Below, piece after piece: positions 43,977 to 53,300 of a stretch of 64,000 nucleotides of DNA (position 1 is its first letter; each line of letters opens with the position of its first letter). Under the pieces are notes generated by a model. The model was not told where the DNA came from, searched no databases, and was given only the letters and a program-made list of their open reading frames with translations. The translations under genes and the position numbers were made by a program. The DNA lies in NCBI GenBank assembly GCA_002281575.1, contig NCGN01000008.1, positions 157,676 to 221,675 of the forward strand, written 5' to 3'. The DNA is from Sphingobacteriia bacterium 28-36-52. Lineage in GTDB: Bacteria; Bacteroidota; Bacteroidia; Chitinophagales; Chitinophagaceae.

Positions 43977-45080
43977 TTACTTTATTATTTCAATGGCATC
44001 TAAAACATTTGCTAAGTCTGCAATTAGGTCTTCTGCTTCTTCTAAGCCAATAGATAAGCGTATTAAACTATCGCTTACACCAGCTGCTCTTCTTTTTTCT
44101 GCAGGGATTGATTTATGGGTCATATTTGCTGGATGTGAAATCAAGCTTTTGATTCCGCCCAAACTTTCTGCTAACTTAAAAAGTTGGGTGCTGCTTACTA
44201 TGTTAACCGCAGCATCATTGGTATTGTTTACCAAAGTGAATGAAATAATACCACCATTGGCATAATATACTTCTGCTATTGCTGGGTGCGTTTTTAAGTA
44301 TTGTGCTACTTTTTGTGCTGTTCTGCAATGGTGTTTCATACGCAAATGCAGGGTTTCAATTCCTCTGATCACCAACCAACTGTCAAAGGGGGCTAATACT
44401 GCTCCACAAGCATTTTGGAAAAACTTTAGTTTTGCGCCTGTTTGTTCATCCTTCGCTACTAAAATGCCTGCAATTAAATCACTGTGTCCGCCCAAATATT
44501 TAGTAGCACTATGTATTACTATATCTGCACCTAGTAATAAGGGTTGTTGTAAAACAGGCGTTGCAAACGTATTGTCTACACAAAGCAAACAGTTGTGCGC
44601 TTTTGCAATGGTAGCAATGGCTGAAATATCAGCAATTTTTAAAGTAGGATTGGTAGGTGTTTCTAACCAAATCAATTTGGTATTGGGGGTAATAGCTGCT
44701 GAAACTTTTGCAATATCACTGGTATCTACAAAATGCACTTTAATGCCATACTGCTCGTACACTGCAGTAAACAAGCGATAAGCGCCACCATAAATATCAT
44801 CTACTGCAACTATTTCGTCTCCTGTTTTTAAGAGCTTAACTACTGCATCAATAGCGGCCAATCCACTGGCAAATGCTAGGCCTGTTGCTCCATATTCTAG
44901 TTTGGCAATCAAGTTTTCTAATGCTGCCCTTGTAGGATTATTAGACCTTGAATAATCATAGCCCTTATTGATGCCCGGGGCTTCTTGCACAAATGTGCTG
45001 GTTTGATAAATGGGTACTGAAATAGCACCCGTAAGCGGGTCTACCGGAATACTGTGAATGAGTTGTGTTGCACTGAGCAT
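43977..45080 (-). CDS. Cys/Met-metabolism PLP enzyme (cystathionine synthase/sulfhydrylase type)
   Basis: 367 residues, fold type I PLP enzyme. Motifs: Y-D-Y-S-R-S-N-N-P-T-R (PLP phosphate), A-F-A-S-G-L-A-A-I, D-D-I-Y-G-G (Tyr stacking), L-E-T-P-T-N-P, V-D-N-T-F-A-T-P, and S-A-T-K-Y-L-G-G-H-S-D with the Schiff-base Lys. It most likely condenses an activated homoserine with cysteine or sulfide; MetB, MetZ and gamma-lyase cannot be told apart by eye. Around residue 270 the sequence runs V-Y-Y-A-N-G-G-I-I-S-F, lacking the ~18 residues (P-G-L...H...Q...G-F) normally found there. First gene after the SAM-I riboswitch. Confidence 0.9.
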   Translation of the reverse strand: MLSATQLIHSIPVDPLTGAISVPIYQTSTFVQEAPGINKGYDYSRSNNPTRAALENLIAKLEYGATGLAFASGLAAIDAVVKLLKTGDEIVAVDDIYGGAYRLFTAVYEQYGIKVHFVDTSDIAKVSAAITPNTKLIWLETPTNPTLKIADISAIATIAKAHNCLLCVDNTFATPVLQQPLLLGADIVIHSATKYLGGHSDLIAGILVAKDEQTGAKLKFFQNACGAVLAPFDSWLVIRGIETLHLRMKHHCRTAQKVAQYLKTHPAIAEVYYANGGIISFTLVNNTNDAAVNIVSSTQLFKLAESLGGIKSLISHPANMTHKSIPAEKRRAAGVSDSLIRLSIGLEEAEDLIADLANVLDAIEIIK

Positions 45081-45154
45081 GATACGATGTTTTTTAATTT
45101 AAAAAATATCGTTCTTGTTAATCTCTAGGTATAGTTGATTGCTTGGTTAGCACC

Positions 45155-45185
45155 AAAAAAAAACCCACCTGATAAAATCAGATGG
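45155..45185 (-). terminator. Attenuator terminator of the SAM riboswitch
   Basis: On the minus strand a 9-bp stem CCCATCTGA/TCAGGTGGG (one G-T pair) is followed by nine T. It lies between the aptamer and the PLP-enzyme start, as expected for SAM-induced premature termination. Confidence 0.88.
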
Positions 45186-45230
45186 GCATATATAATTTTC
45201 CTTTCGGTAATAATAAAAGCTTGACTCTGA

Positions 45231-45354
45231 CTTATCTTCCCCGTTGCAGTTTTAGTACAATCAGGATGGAATTGGCACCTTCATACTACAGAGTGAATGT
45301 AATATGGGTTGCCAAGGCTTCACAGGGCCAAAACCCTCCGCCTTTCTTGATAAG
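45231..45354 (-). ncRNA. SAM-I (S-box) riboswitch
   Basis: The minus-strand RNA shows the conserved S-box core: P1 CTTATC...GATAAG, then AAGAAAGGCGGAGGG, TGGCCCTGTGAAGCC, TTGGCAACC, and later GGTGCCAATTCC before the closing GGAAGATAAG. These are the hallmark helices P1-P4 and joining residues of the SAM-I aptamer. A terminator follows downstream and a consensus promoter precedes it by about 20 bp. High SAM should stop transcription into the PLP enzyme and homoserine dehydrogenase genes. Confidence 0.95.
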
Positions 45355-45372
45355 ATTATTAAAGAACTCCTG

Positions 45373-45404
45373 CAAAGATAGTGCAGCGGATTTAATCCAC
45401 CAAA
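45373..45404 (-). promoter_or_regulatory. Promoter of the SAM-riboswitch operon
   Basis: On the minus strand TTTG (45404-45401), 20-bp spacer, TATCTTTG (45380-45373): a near-perfect Bacteroidota promoter. Transcription should begin near 45366, about a dozen bases before the riboswitch P1 helix. Confidence 0.75.
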
Positions 45405-45464
45405 TTAAAAGTCTACTAAATTAGTAGGATAATATAATTTTCTCTTTTTTAATCCACTTCAAAC

Positions 45465-45494
45465 ATTGAAGGCCTTCCCTTGTTTGTATCTTTA
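45465..45494 (+). promoter_or_regulatory. Candidate promoter of uvrA
   Basis: ATTG ending at 45468, 18-bp spacer, TATCTTTA (45487-45494), followed 10 bp later by the uvrA ATG. Close to consensus; transcript leader would be very short. No SOS-box-like palindrome is evident. It is divergent from the riboswitch promoter. Confidence 0.5.
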
Positions 45495-45503
45495 ACCTCC
45501 ATT

Positions 45504-48371
45504 ATGGCAAAGAAAGAAATAGGCAAGCAACCCACACTTGAGAATGACCAAGATTATATTCAGGTTTTTGGTGCCAAGGAACATAATTTAAAAAATATTG
45601 ATATCTCTATTCCTAAAAACAAATTGGTTGTTTTTACTGGGGTTAGCGGAAGTGGTAAATCTTCTTTGGCTTTTGATACCATTTACAACGAAGGTCAACG
45701 CCGATATATGGAAAGCTTTGGCGCTTATGCCAGACAGTTCATGGGCGATATGGAAAGACCTGATGTTGATAAAATTACGGGCCTTTCTCCGGTGATTTCT
45801 ATTGAACAGAAAACCACTAATAAAAATCCCCGATCTACTGTTGGTACCGTAACAGAAGTGTACGATTTTCTTCGTTTATTGTATGCAAGAATTGGGGAAG
45901 CATATAGTTATGAGACCGGTAAAAAAATGGTGAAGTTTAGTGAAGAGGAAATTGTAGAAAATATTTACGCTCGTTTTAAGAATAAAAAAGTAAGTCTACT
46001 GGCTCCTTTAATTAGAGGAAGAAAAGGGCATTATAGAGAATTGTTCGAAGAGATTCGCAAGAAAGGGTTTTTAAAAGTAAGGGTAGATGGAGAAATTCTA
46101 GATCTTACGCCTAAGTTGCAAGTGGATCGTTATAAAATTCATGACATTGAAGTAGTGATTGATCGCTTGCCTGTTACAGATGAAATGCGTGTTCGTGTTA
46201 GTCAAAGTGTGCAGCAATCCTTAAAAATGGGTAAAGACTTGTTATTTCTTTTAATAAACGATACCAATAAAACGATTCAGTATTCTAAACAGTTAATGTG
46301 CGAAGACACAGGTATCAGTTATGAAGAGCCTTCTCCCAATGCATTTTCGTTTAACTCTCCTTATGGTGCTTGTTCTACATGTAAAGGTTTAGGGAATGTA
46401 TATTCGATTGACATGTCGGCAGTTATTCCCGATAATACTTTGAGTATTAAAGAGGGTGGAATTGCTCCGTTGGGTGTGCAGCGTGATGCATATATGTTCA
46501 GGAATGTAGAACAGTTGGCTAAGAAGAATAAAATCAATTTAGATAAACCCATTAAAGATTTGCCCATTGCGGGATTGAATATCTTATTATATGGTAATCC
46601 GGAAGGCGATACTTTAGAAATAGATAATCCCGAAGAAATTGCTGGGATAGATCCGTACAGTGGAGATTTTGAAGGCATTATTCCTATGCTGAAGCGTTGG
46701 TTTACGGGCGTTAAAAGTGATGGTATGCGAGAGTGGGTGGAGCAATATATGGAATTGAAATTGTGTACCAGTTGCCAGGGCAATCGGTTGAAAAAAGAAA
46801 GCCTTTGGTTTAAAGTAGATGAAAAAAATATTGCTGAATTAAGTGCACTTAATTTAGATAAACTACATCATTGGTTTGTTGGATTAGAAGAAAGGTTGAA
46901 TAAAAAACAAAACCTGATTGCTAAAGATATTTTGAAAGAAATAAGAGAAAGAGTACAGTTTTTATTAGACGTTGGATTAACGTATCTTTCATTAAGCAGG
47001 TCTTCTAGAACCCTTAGTGGTGGGGAATCTCAGCGTATTAGGCTGGCCACTCAAATTGGGTCTCAATTGCAAGGCATCACCTATATTTTAGATGAACCTT
47101 CCATTGGTTTGCATCAACGAGACAATCATCAATTGATTCATGCATTAAAAAATTTGCGGGATATTGGGAATAGTGTGTTGGTAGTAGAGCATGATAAAGA
47201 TATTATGCTGGCTGCTGATTATTTGGTAGACATTGGCCCTAGGGCAGGTAAATATGGTGGTAATATTGTTGCAGAAGGCACTCCTGCAGAAGTATTGGCT
47301 TCTAACTCTGATACTGCTCAATATTTAAATGGGCAAAAATCTATTGCAGTTCCTTTAGAAAGAAGAGTAGGGAATGGAAAAGAATTGATTTTAAAAGGGG
47401 CAACAGGAAATAATTTAAAGAATGTTACTGTGCGTTTTCCATTAGGAAAGTTGATTGTGGTAAGTGGTGTGAGTGGTAGTGGTAAGAGTACTTTAATTAA
47501 TGAGACTTTGTATCCACTTTTATCTAAACATTGTTACAATAGTAAAGTGCATCCTATGCCTTTTGTTTCGGTGAAAGGCTTAGAACATATTGATAAAGTA
47601 ATTGAGATAGATCAATCTCCCATTGGTAGAACACCTAGAAGCAACCCTGCTACTTATTGTGGTTTCTTTACCGAAATAAGAACCTTGTTTGCTGCAGTGC
47701 CCGAAGCTAAAATTCGGGGCTATGCTGCTGGTCGTTTTTCATTTAATGTGAAGGGCGGTCGTTGTGATGTTTGCGAAGGGGGTGGTATGAAAGTGATTGA
47801 AATGAATTTTCTTCCGGATGTATATGTGAATTGCGAAAAATGCAATGGTAAAAGATACAATCGCGAAACATTGGAAATTCGTTACAAAGGAAAATCAATC
47901 AGTGATGTATTGAATATGACGGTAGATGAAGCCTGCGATTTCTTTCAACCAGTTCCTTTCATCTATCGTAAAATTAAAGTATTACAAGACGTTGGCTTGG
48001 GTTATGTTACATTGGGCCAGTCTGCGGTAACACTTAGTGGGGGTGAAGCGCAGCGCGTAAAACTCGCTACTGAATTAGGTAAAAAAGATACCGGTAAAAC
48101 ATTTTATATTTTGGATGAACCCACCACTGGTTTGCATTTTCAAGACATTAGTCATTTACTTGATGTACTGAATAAATTGGTAGACCGTGGTAATTCGGTG
48201 CTGGTGATTGAGCACAATTTAGATGTGGTTAAAATGGCCGATCATGTGATAGACTTGGGTCCTGAAGGGGGTGATGGAGGTGGTCAAATATTATTTGAGG
48301 GTACACCAGAAAAAATGCTCTTGCACAAAACCAGCCATACTGCTCGCTTTTTAAAAGCAGAAATGAATTAA
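45504..48371 (+). CDS. uvrA: Excinuclease ABC subunit A
   Basis: 955 residues from ATG 45504 (a TTG eight codons upstream overlaps the candidate promoter). Two ABC ATPase halves: Walker A G-V-S-G-S-G-K-S-S and G-V-S-G-S-G-K-S-T; signatures L-S-G-G-E-S-Q-R-I and L-S-G-G-E-A-Q-R-V; Walker B Y-I-L-D-E-P. Zinc modules include C-S-T-C-K-G, C-T-S-C-Q-G, and C-D-V-C-E-G-G...C-E-K-C-N-G. UvrA finds bulky DNA lesions and loads UvrB in nucleotide excision repair. Length and motifs are normal. A small conserved gene follows 9 bp later. Confidence 0.97.
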   Translation: MAKKEIGKQPTLENDQDYIQVFGAKEHNLKNIDISIPKNKLVVFTGVSGSGKSSLAFDTIYNEGQRRYMESFGAYARQFMGDMERPDVDKITGLSPVISIEQKTTNKNPRSTVGTVTEVYDFLRLLYARIGEAYSYETGKKMVKFSEEEIVENIYARFKNKKVSLLAPLIRGRKGHYRELFEEIRKKGFLKVRVDGEILDLTPKLQVDRYKIHDIEVVIDRLPVTDEMRVRVSQSVQQSLKMGKDLLFLLINDTNKTIQYSKQLMCEDTGISYEEPSPNAFSFNSPYGACSTCKGLGNVYSIDMSAVIPDNTLSIKEGGIAPLGVQRDAYMFRNVEQLAKKNKINLDKPIKDLPIAGLNILLYGNPEGDTLEIDNPEEIAGIDPYSGDFEGIIPMLKRWFTGVKSDGMREWVEQYMELKLCTSCQGNRLKKESLWFKVDEKNIAELSALNLDKLHHWFVGLEERLNKKQNLIAKDILKEIRERVQFLLDVGLTYLSLSRSSRTLSGGESQRIRLATQIGSQLQGITYILDEPSIGLHQRDNHQLIHALKNLRDIGNSVLVVEHDKDIMLAADYLVDIGPRAGKYGGNIVAEGTPAEVLASNSDTAQYLNGQKSIAVPLERRVGNGKELILKGATGNNLKNVTVRFPLGKLIVVSGVSGSGKSTLINETLYPLLSKHCYNSKVHPMPFVSVKGLEHIDKVIEIDQSPIGRTPRSNPATYCGFFTEIRTLFAAVPEAKIRGYAAGRFSFNVKGGRCDVCEGGGMKVIEMNFLPDVYVNCEKCNGKRYNRETLEIRYKGKSISDVLNMTVDEACDFFQPVPFIYRKIKVLQDVGLGYVTLGQSAVTLSGGEAQRVKLATELGKKDTGKTFYILDEPTTGLHFQDISHLLDVLNKLVDRGNSVLVIEHNLDVVKMADHVIDLGPEGGDGGGQILFEGTPEKMLLHKTSHTARFLKAEMN

Positions 48372-48380
48372 CTTCAAACC

Positions 48381-48872
48381 ATGAATTTAAACGACTTAAA
48401 TTTTTTGCCTGAATGGGACGAAAGCAGGTATAAAGTAGGACCAGGAGATGCAGCAGAAGAATGGCGCAGAGGTCCTGCTAGGGCTATTGCCAAAGCTATG
48501 TACAATCAATGGAGAGAAGTATTTGGTTTGGTGATTGCTTTTGCTGAAAACCTAGCAGATGATGGTGAGGAAACACATCCTGCATCTACTAAAGCGCTAA
48601 TTTATGAGAACGTTATGATTGTTGCACCTAAAATTATTGGTGCCATCAGTATGGATTTATATGTGCTCAAAATGGAGAACGCTTCTAATATTAGAACCAA
48701 TGCCAAACAAATGATGGAGCAGATTGGTTTTGCAGTTCTAATGGGCTGGGCCGATGAATCGCATAAACAGGTAATTGAAGAAGCACTGTATAAATTTAGA
48801 GAACTCTACAAACAATGGGTAAGCACTTTTCAAAAAGATGCTTATGAAGACGAATGGGGTTTATTTGTTTAG
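48381..48872 (+). CDS. Conserved Bacteroidota hypothetical protein
   Basis: 163 residues, acidic, helical, no signal peptide. It opens with D-L-N-F-L-P-E-W-D-E-S-R-Y and contains an amphipathic helical bundle (A-K-A-M-Y-N-Q-W-R-E-V-F-G-L-V-I). It looks like a conserved cytosolic protein rather than an ORFan, but I know no function. The 9-bp gap to uvrA suggests co-transcription; the convergent membrane-protein gene overlaps its stop by four bases. Confidence 0.75.
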   Translation: MNLNDLNFLPEWDESRYKVGPGDAAEEWRRGPARAIAKAMYNQWREVFGLVIAFAENLADDGEETHPASTKALIYENVMIVAPKIIGAISMDLYVLKMENASNIRTNAKQMMEQIGFAVLMGWADESHKQVIEEALYKFRELYKQWVSTFQKDAYEDEWGLFV

Positions 48873-49219
48873 TAGTCTGATTTCTTTGAATGTAATGGTC
48901 TCCAAATTAAATAATAGTAGGCAAGTATTAGTATTCCTATTGTGAAAGGAATAAGGGCCAAATGTTTAAATGTATAATTGCCCCAAAAAGGAAGTTGATC
49001 AAAACCGAAAAATTCACTAACCATCCAATAAGAATTGGCTGAGATCCAAACGGTAATTGCCAGATTATGACATAGTTCCGACACGTATTGTCTGGTTCTG
49101 TAGGCAATTACGATTGATATAATGAGGGTAGGTAAAATCATTGTTGTCCCTAGCCATTTTAGACCCAAACACCAAGCAACGTCTTTGAATAACCAGAACA
49201 CGATGTGTAGGTTTTCCAT
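48869..49219 (-). CDS. Small integral membrane protein, conserved in Bacteroidota
   Basis: 116 residues from ATG 49219 (M-E-N-L-H-I-V-F-W-L); an ATG at 49279 would add 20 polar residues. Three or four transmembrane helices: W-L-G-T-T-M-I-L-P-T-L-I-I-S-I-V-I-A, a middle W-I-S-A-N-S-Y-W-M segment and L-A-L-I-P-F-T-I-G-I-L-I-L-A-Y-Y. The tryptophan-rich pattern and length suggest a small conserved membrane protein of unknown role. No catalytic motif seen. Confidence 0.7.
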   Translation of the reverse strand: MENLHIVFWLFKDVAWCLGLKWLGTTMILPTLIISIVIAYRTRQYVSELCHNLAITVWISANSYWMVSEFFGFDQLPFWGNYTFKHLALIPFTIGILILAYYYLIWRPLHSKKSDY

Positions 49220-49321
49220 CTTTCTATACTTTAATGGAATATTGTATTGGTTGTTCTTTACCGAGGGGGCTTGCTCCATGCCTAATTCATTTGAGGCACA
49301 ATATTAATTTTTTGTAATCAA

Positions 49322-50374
49322 TTAGCGGCTTAAAATATTTTTGAACCGTTGTATATCTGCCAATGGATGAATAGGCTCACCTTGCAACATATGACGGCTA
49401 AGCTGATTGGCAAAATAAGGCGCTAAGCTGCAACCCTTGGTGCCCATGCCATTTAATACCCCTATATTTTTTTGAATGGGATGAAAGCCCACAAACGGTC
49501 TACGCTCTATATTGGCTGGTCTTTCTGATGCTATATGGTCTACCACTTCATAAGGAAGCTTTAGCCAATTGGTTAATTGTTGGGTTGTTTTTTCTAAAAA
49601 TGATTGAGTTGGCTCAAGGTGATCGTATTTCCATTCATAGGTAGACCCAATCCAAAACAAATCATCTTTCCAAGGAACCACACTAATTCCTTGTTTATAT
49701 ATATTGTTTCTTGGCAAGTTTGGTATGGATGCAATTATGGCTTCCCCTTTATTGGTTGCATAGGGGAGTAGTTCAAAATATGGATTATTAATTCCCCCTG
49801 TTCCCTCGCAAAAAATAATCTGTTTGGCTTTGATGCCTTTCCACTCTATACTATTTGGATGAATGGTACAATCTTCCCAATTAAATTTTTCGGCTATCAA
49901 AGCATTTTGTTGGGCTAATTTTTTTCTAAATGCACTTAGCATTTCTTGCAATTGAATTAACCAGCATGGATGAATTTCTCCCACTCCAAATAATAAATGA
50001 AAATAAGCTTCCCATTTTTGTTCATCTGCCTCACTTAAATAGGTTGTTTCCTTGGGTAATCTTTCCGAAAACGCCACCTTGTTTTGTGGGGTTGCATGAA
50101 AGTCAAGAATATTGCATTGACTAATTAAATGCGTATTCAATTCTTTACCCAATTGCGTATAGGCATCTACTGCAAATGGCATAAATAATTCTATTTCCCA
50201 TGTGCGTACGATTCTTCTTCCAGTTACCGGATTAATGACCCCGCTTGCTACTTTAGTTGCACTGTTCGGGATGGATTCGTCTATCACTAATACTTGTTGT
50301 CCTGCTTTCATTAGGTTCCAACTCAGCATAGTGCCACACAAACCTTGTCCTATAATAATCGTATCAACCTGCAT
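49322..50374 (-). CDS. FAD-dependent amine/amino-acid oxidoreductase (DAO family)
   Basis: 350 residues. N-terminal dinucleotide fold V-D-T-I-I-I-G-Q-G-L-C-G-T-M-L-S, with Gln and Cys inside the usual GxGxxG; acidic strand end V-L-V-I-D-E; G-V-I-N-P-V-T-G-R-R; C-terminal flavin contact G-M-G-T-K-G-C-S-L-A-P. DAO-fold enzymes oxidise amines or amino acids such as glycine; substrate unknown. It starts 5 bp after the alpha-2-macroglobulin gene and is co-transcribed with it. Confidence 0.85.
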   Translation of the reverse strand: MQVDTIIIGQGLCGTMLSWNLMKAGQQVLVIDESIPNSATKVASGVINPVTGRRIVRTWEIELFMPFAVDAYTQLGKELNTHLISQCNILDFHATPQNKVAFSERLPKETTYLSEADEQKWEAYFHLLFGVGEIHPCWLIQLQEMLSAFRKKLAQQNALIAEKFNWEDCTIHPNSIEWKGIKAKQIIFCEGTGGINNPYFELLPYATNKGEAIIASIPNLPRNNIYKQGISVVPWKDDLFWIGSTYEWKYDHLEPTQSFLEKTTQQLTNWLKLPYEVVDHIASERPANIERRPFVGFHPIQKNIGVLNGMGTKGCSLAPYFANQLSRHMLQGEPIHPLADIQRFKNILSR

Positions 50375-50378
50375 AGTA

Positions 50379-53300
50379 CTATTGTTCTATTCTTAATTTG
50401 ATTGCATTGGAATGTGCATTGAATGCAGGCGCATACATACTCTGAATGCTTGCAAAACCAGCTGTATACAATCCTTTATGTGTTGCCCTTATGGTGTAAG
50501 TAAATTGGTAATTTCCCTTTGGTAAATAGCTGAAGTAATAATTATTACTTACATCTTTAGTGCTTTGGTAATAAAATAAATTTTCTTGAAAACGATATCC
50601 ACTCAATTGGGTGGTAGGTTCTGTTGCGGCAGGTCTTAAATCTTTTAAATGAACATAATCCATATCTCTGTCTATTTTCATGGATAATGAAACAGTAATT
50701 AATTCTCCTACTTTTACCGGTTCATTTTCATTCAATTCTATCCAAGCTTTATTTCGTTCAACCAATAATTTTTTATTAATCAACATTGGTCCAGTGCTTG
50801 CAGTAATTTCATCCATATTGGCTAAATACTGCCAGTAAATACTTCCATAAGAGGGTTGATCGGAAACCATATTTTGCGTGGCAGTTGTAACGGTTATATT
50901 TCCCATTTCTGCTTTTACTTTATCTCCCTCAATTCTCTTTTTAAAATAACCAGATCCTTCCATTGTTTTTTCTGTTGCCGTACCAATGGTTGTTTTACCT
51001 AATTCTATTCGTACTGCTCTTTTATTGCTCATCCATTGTTGACCATTGGCTACCAAGCTGTATACTGCATCTGCTGTTGCAATTCCAGTACCCCAATGGT
51101 TGGTTTCTTTATTGAGTATTAACCAAGTAAGCATTGCATTGATTTGCTTTTGATAAGGTTTGGTGGTTGTTTCGTTGTTGATTTCGCTGAAGCAATCTAT
51201 CATCATGGTTTGATGTACTATTGGCATTGCATACCAACGCAAAGTCAATCTGTTCTTCCAATACATTCCTTGTTGCTGGTTGGTTACTGTGTTTTCTAGT
51301 AAAGCTTTTAGTATTTTGTTAGCAAAATCAATTTCATTATTCCTTTTTGCAATTAAAGCAATCATTGCTTGTGCATATTGATTTTGTTTATTCCAGCTGT
51401 TGCGGGCTATTTGCCAATAGGCTTTATAAGCGGTATCATTTTGAATAATGTTTTCTTTGTAAAAACTTCTCATGTACAAATAATCCAATTGACTGCTTTC
51501 AATTTGTACGGGTTTGCTCTTTTTGTATTCATGTCTAATGGCTTCATCGGTAAATGCCAACGCTTTCATTAATAATGGTCTTAACTGCGCCGATATAGAT
51601 GGTGTAATGGCGCCGATTCTTTTTAATTTGCCGATGCCTGTTAATATGTAACGGGTGATGTATTCGTCTGAACGACCACCCTCGAACCAACTAAAGCTTC
51701 CATCTGGTAGTTGTAGTTTAGCTAATTGAACTAGCCAGGCTTCGTTTTCTTTGGTAATGGTTTGTATATCCATTAGATTGGCCAATTCTCTTAATAAAAT
51801 ACTGCCCGTTTTGGCATCCATTACCCAGGGTGTTTCTTGTAATAATATTTGTTTTAGTTCTGCATTATTTTCTAAAGGATTGTTTAATGCTGTACTATCC
51901 TTTTTCCATTGTTCTAAAACGGTTGCAATCATTGGGTATTTATTCAATACATGCAATGCCATACAGTTGGCATAAATGCGATTGATTTGGTGAATTGCGG
52001 AACGCTCTGGATCTGTTTTTAAATAGCCCAATGCTTGTATGGCATTCCAAATAGGTTGCGTAGTGTATTCTACTGTTAATCCTTGTGTACTTATTCCTTC
52101 GCTTTGATTGTTGAGTAGTTTTTCAAAACGAAATTGTTGGGTCGTATCTTTTTGTAAATAAATGGGTAAGGTTTCTGTAACCAATTGCCTATTACTTAAA
52201 ACAGCAACCGTATTTTCTTCCCCATCACTTAACTCATTCGTTCTTGCTATAATTCGATACCTGAGTGGCTTATTATAACTAAAAGGAACTTGTATAGGAA
52301 ACTGTGCAATGCTCGACTGCCCTGCTTCTACGGTAAAATATTGTTGCGGAAAAACATTTTGAAACCATCCGTCTACAGATGTTTGTGTAGTTGCGTCTAT
52401 TAACTCTAATGCAATCGTGCCCGTTAATTCTTTATTGGTTAGGTTGGCAATTTTTACACTCAATTCCATCTGATCGCCCTCTCTTAAAAAGCGAGGGATA
52501 TTGGGTTGCACCATCAAACTTTTTTGTGTTTGCAATTTTTGTTCGGCATAGCCTGTTGCCAAATCCTTGGTATGTGCAAAGCTCATCCACTTCCATTGGT
52601 TTACTGCATCCGGAAACTGAAAACTGAATTGGTATTTTCCTGAACTGTCTGCATATAGTTGCGGAAAAAAGAAGGCAGTTTCATTAAAGTTGGTTCTTAC
52701 TTGAACCAAATCTTGGGCTTGCTTATTGCCAGGTGGTGGTGAAGCTGTCATTGCTTTTTTTGATTCAGCGGCCGTGGTTTCATACAGCCTTTGTTCTCTT
52801 ATTCTCCAAGCCAGATTAATAGATGACAAAAGACTTGGTCGCTCATAAGGTTTAGCTTCGCAAAAACATTCATTGTTGTCAAATTGACGGATTGTTTCTG
52901 TTCTAAAAATACTGCTGCTAAAATTGGTACTGCTGTTGTTGGTATTCCATAAATTCAAAGGATCCCATTTGTTCGGATACAAAGCATCTAAACTTGCATC
53001 GTACATAGCAGTTAATAATTCAGCAGCTTTTTCTTTTCCATTGAGTCCCTCTATTTCAATTGTCCAAGTTTCTTTGGCTCCCGGTTCGTTGATATTTCTA
53101 AAAGATCCTGTTCTAATTTTTAATTCCTTATTGTTGAATGGTACCGCAATGGCTTGTTGATGGGTAAATAATCTACCCATTAATATATAGGCTTCAGTAA
53201 TAACCATTCCTCCTCGGTCTTCTGCTGTAACTATTATTTGTTGCTGTGTGAGTTTATTTGATTGTACAAACTGATATTCTTCTTTGCGTTCTGATTTCTT

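Noticed and set aside
43657..44265. 202-residue plus-strand ORF
   Set aside because: It is the complement of the homoserine dehydrogenase and PLP-enzyme genes, both strongly supported by motifs and by the riboswitch.
46361..46783. 140-residue minus-strand ORF inside uvrA
   Set aside because: Antisense shadow of a highly conserved gene.
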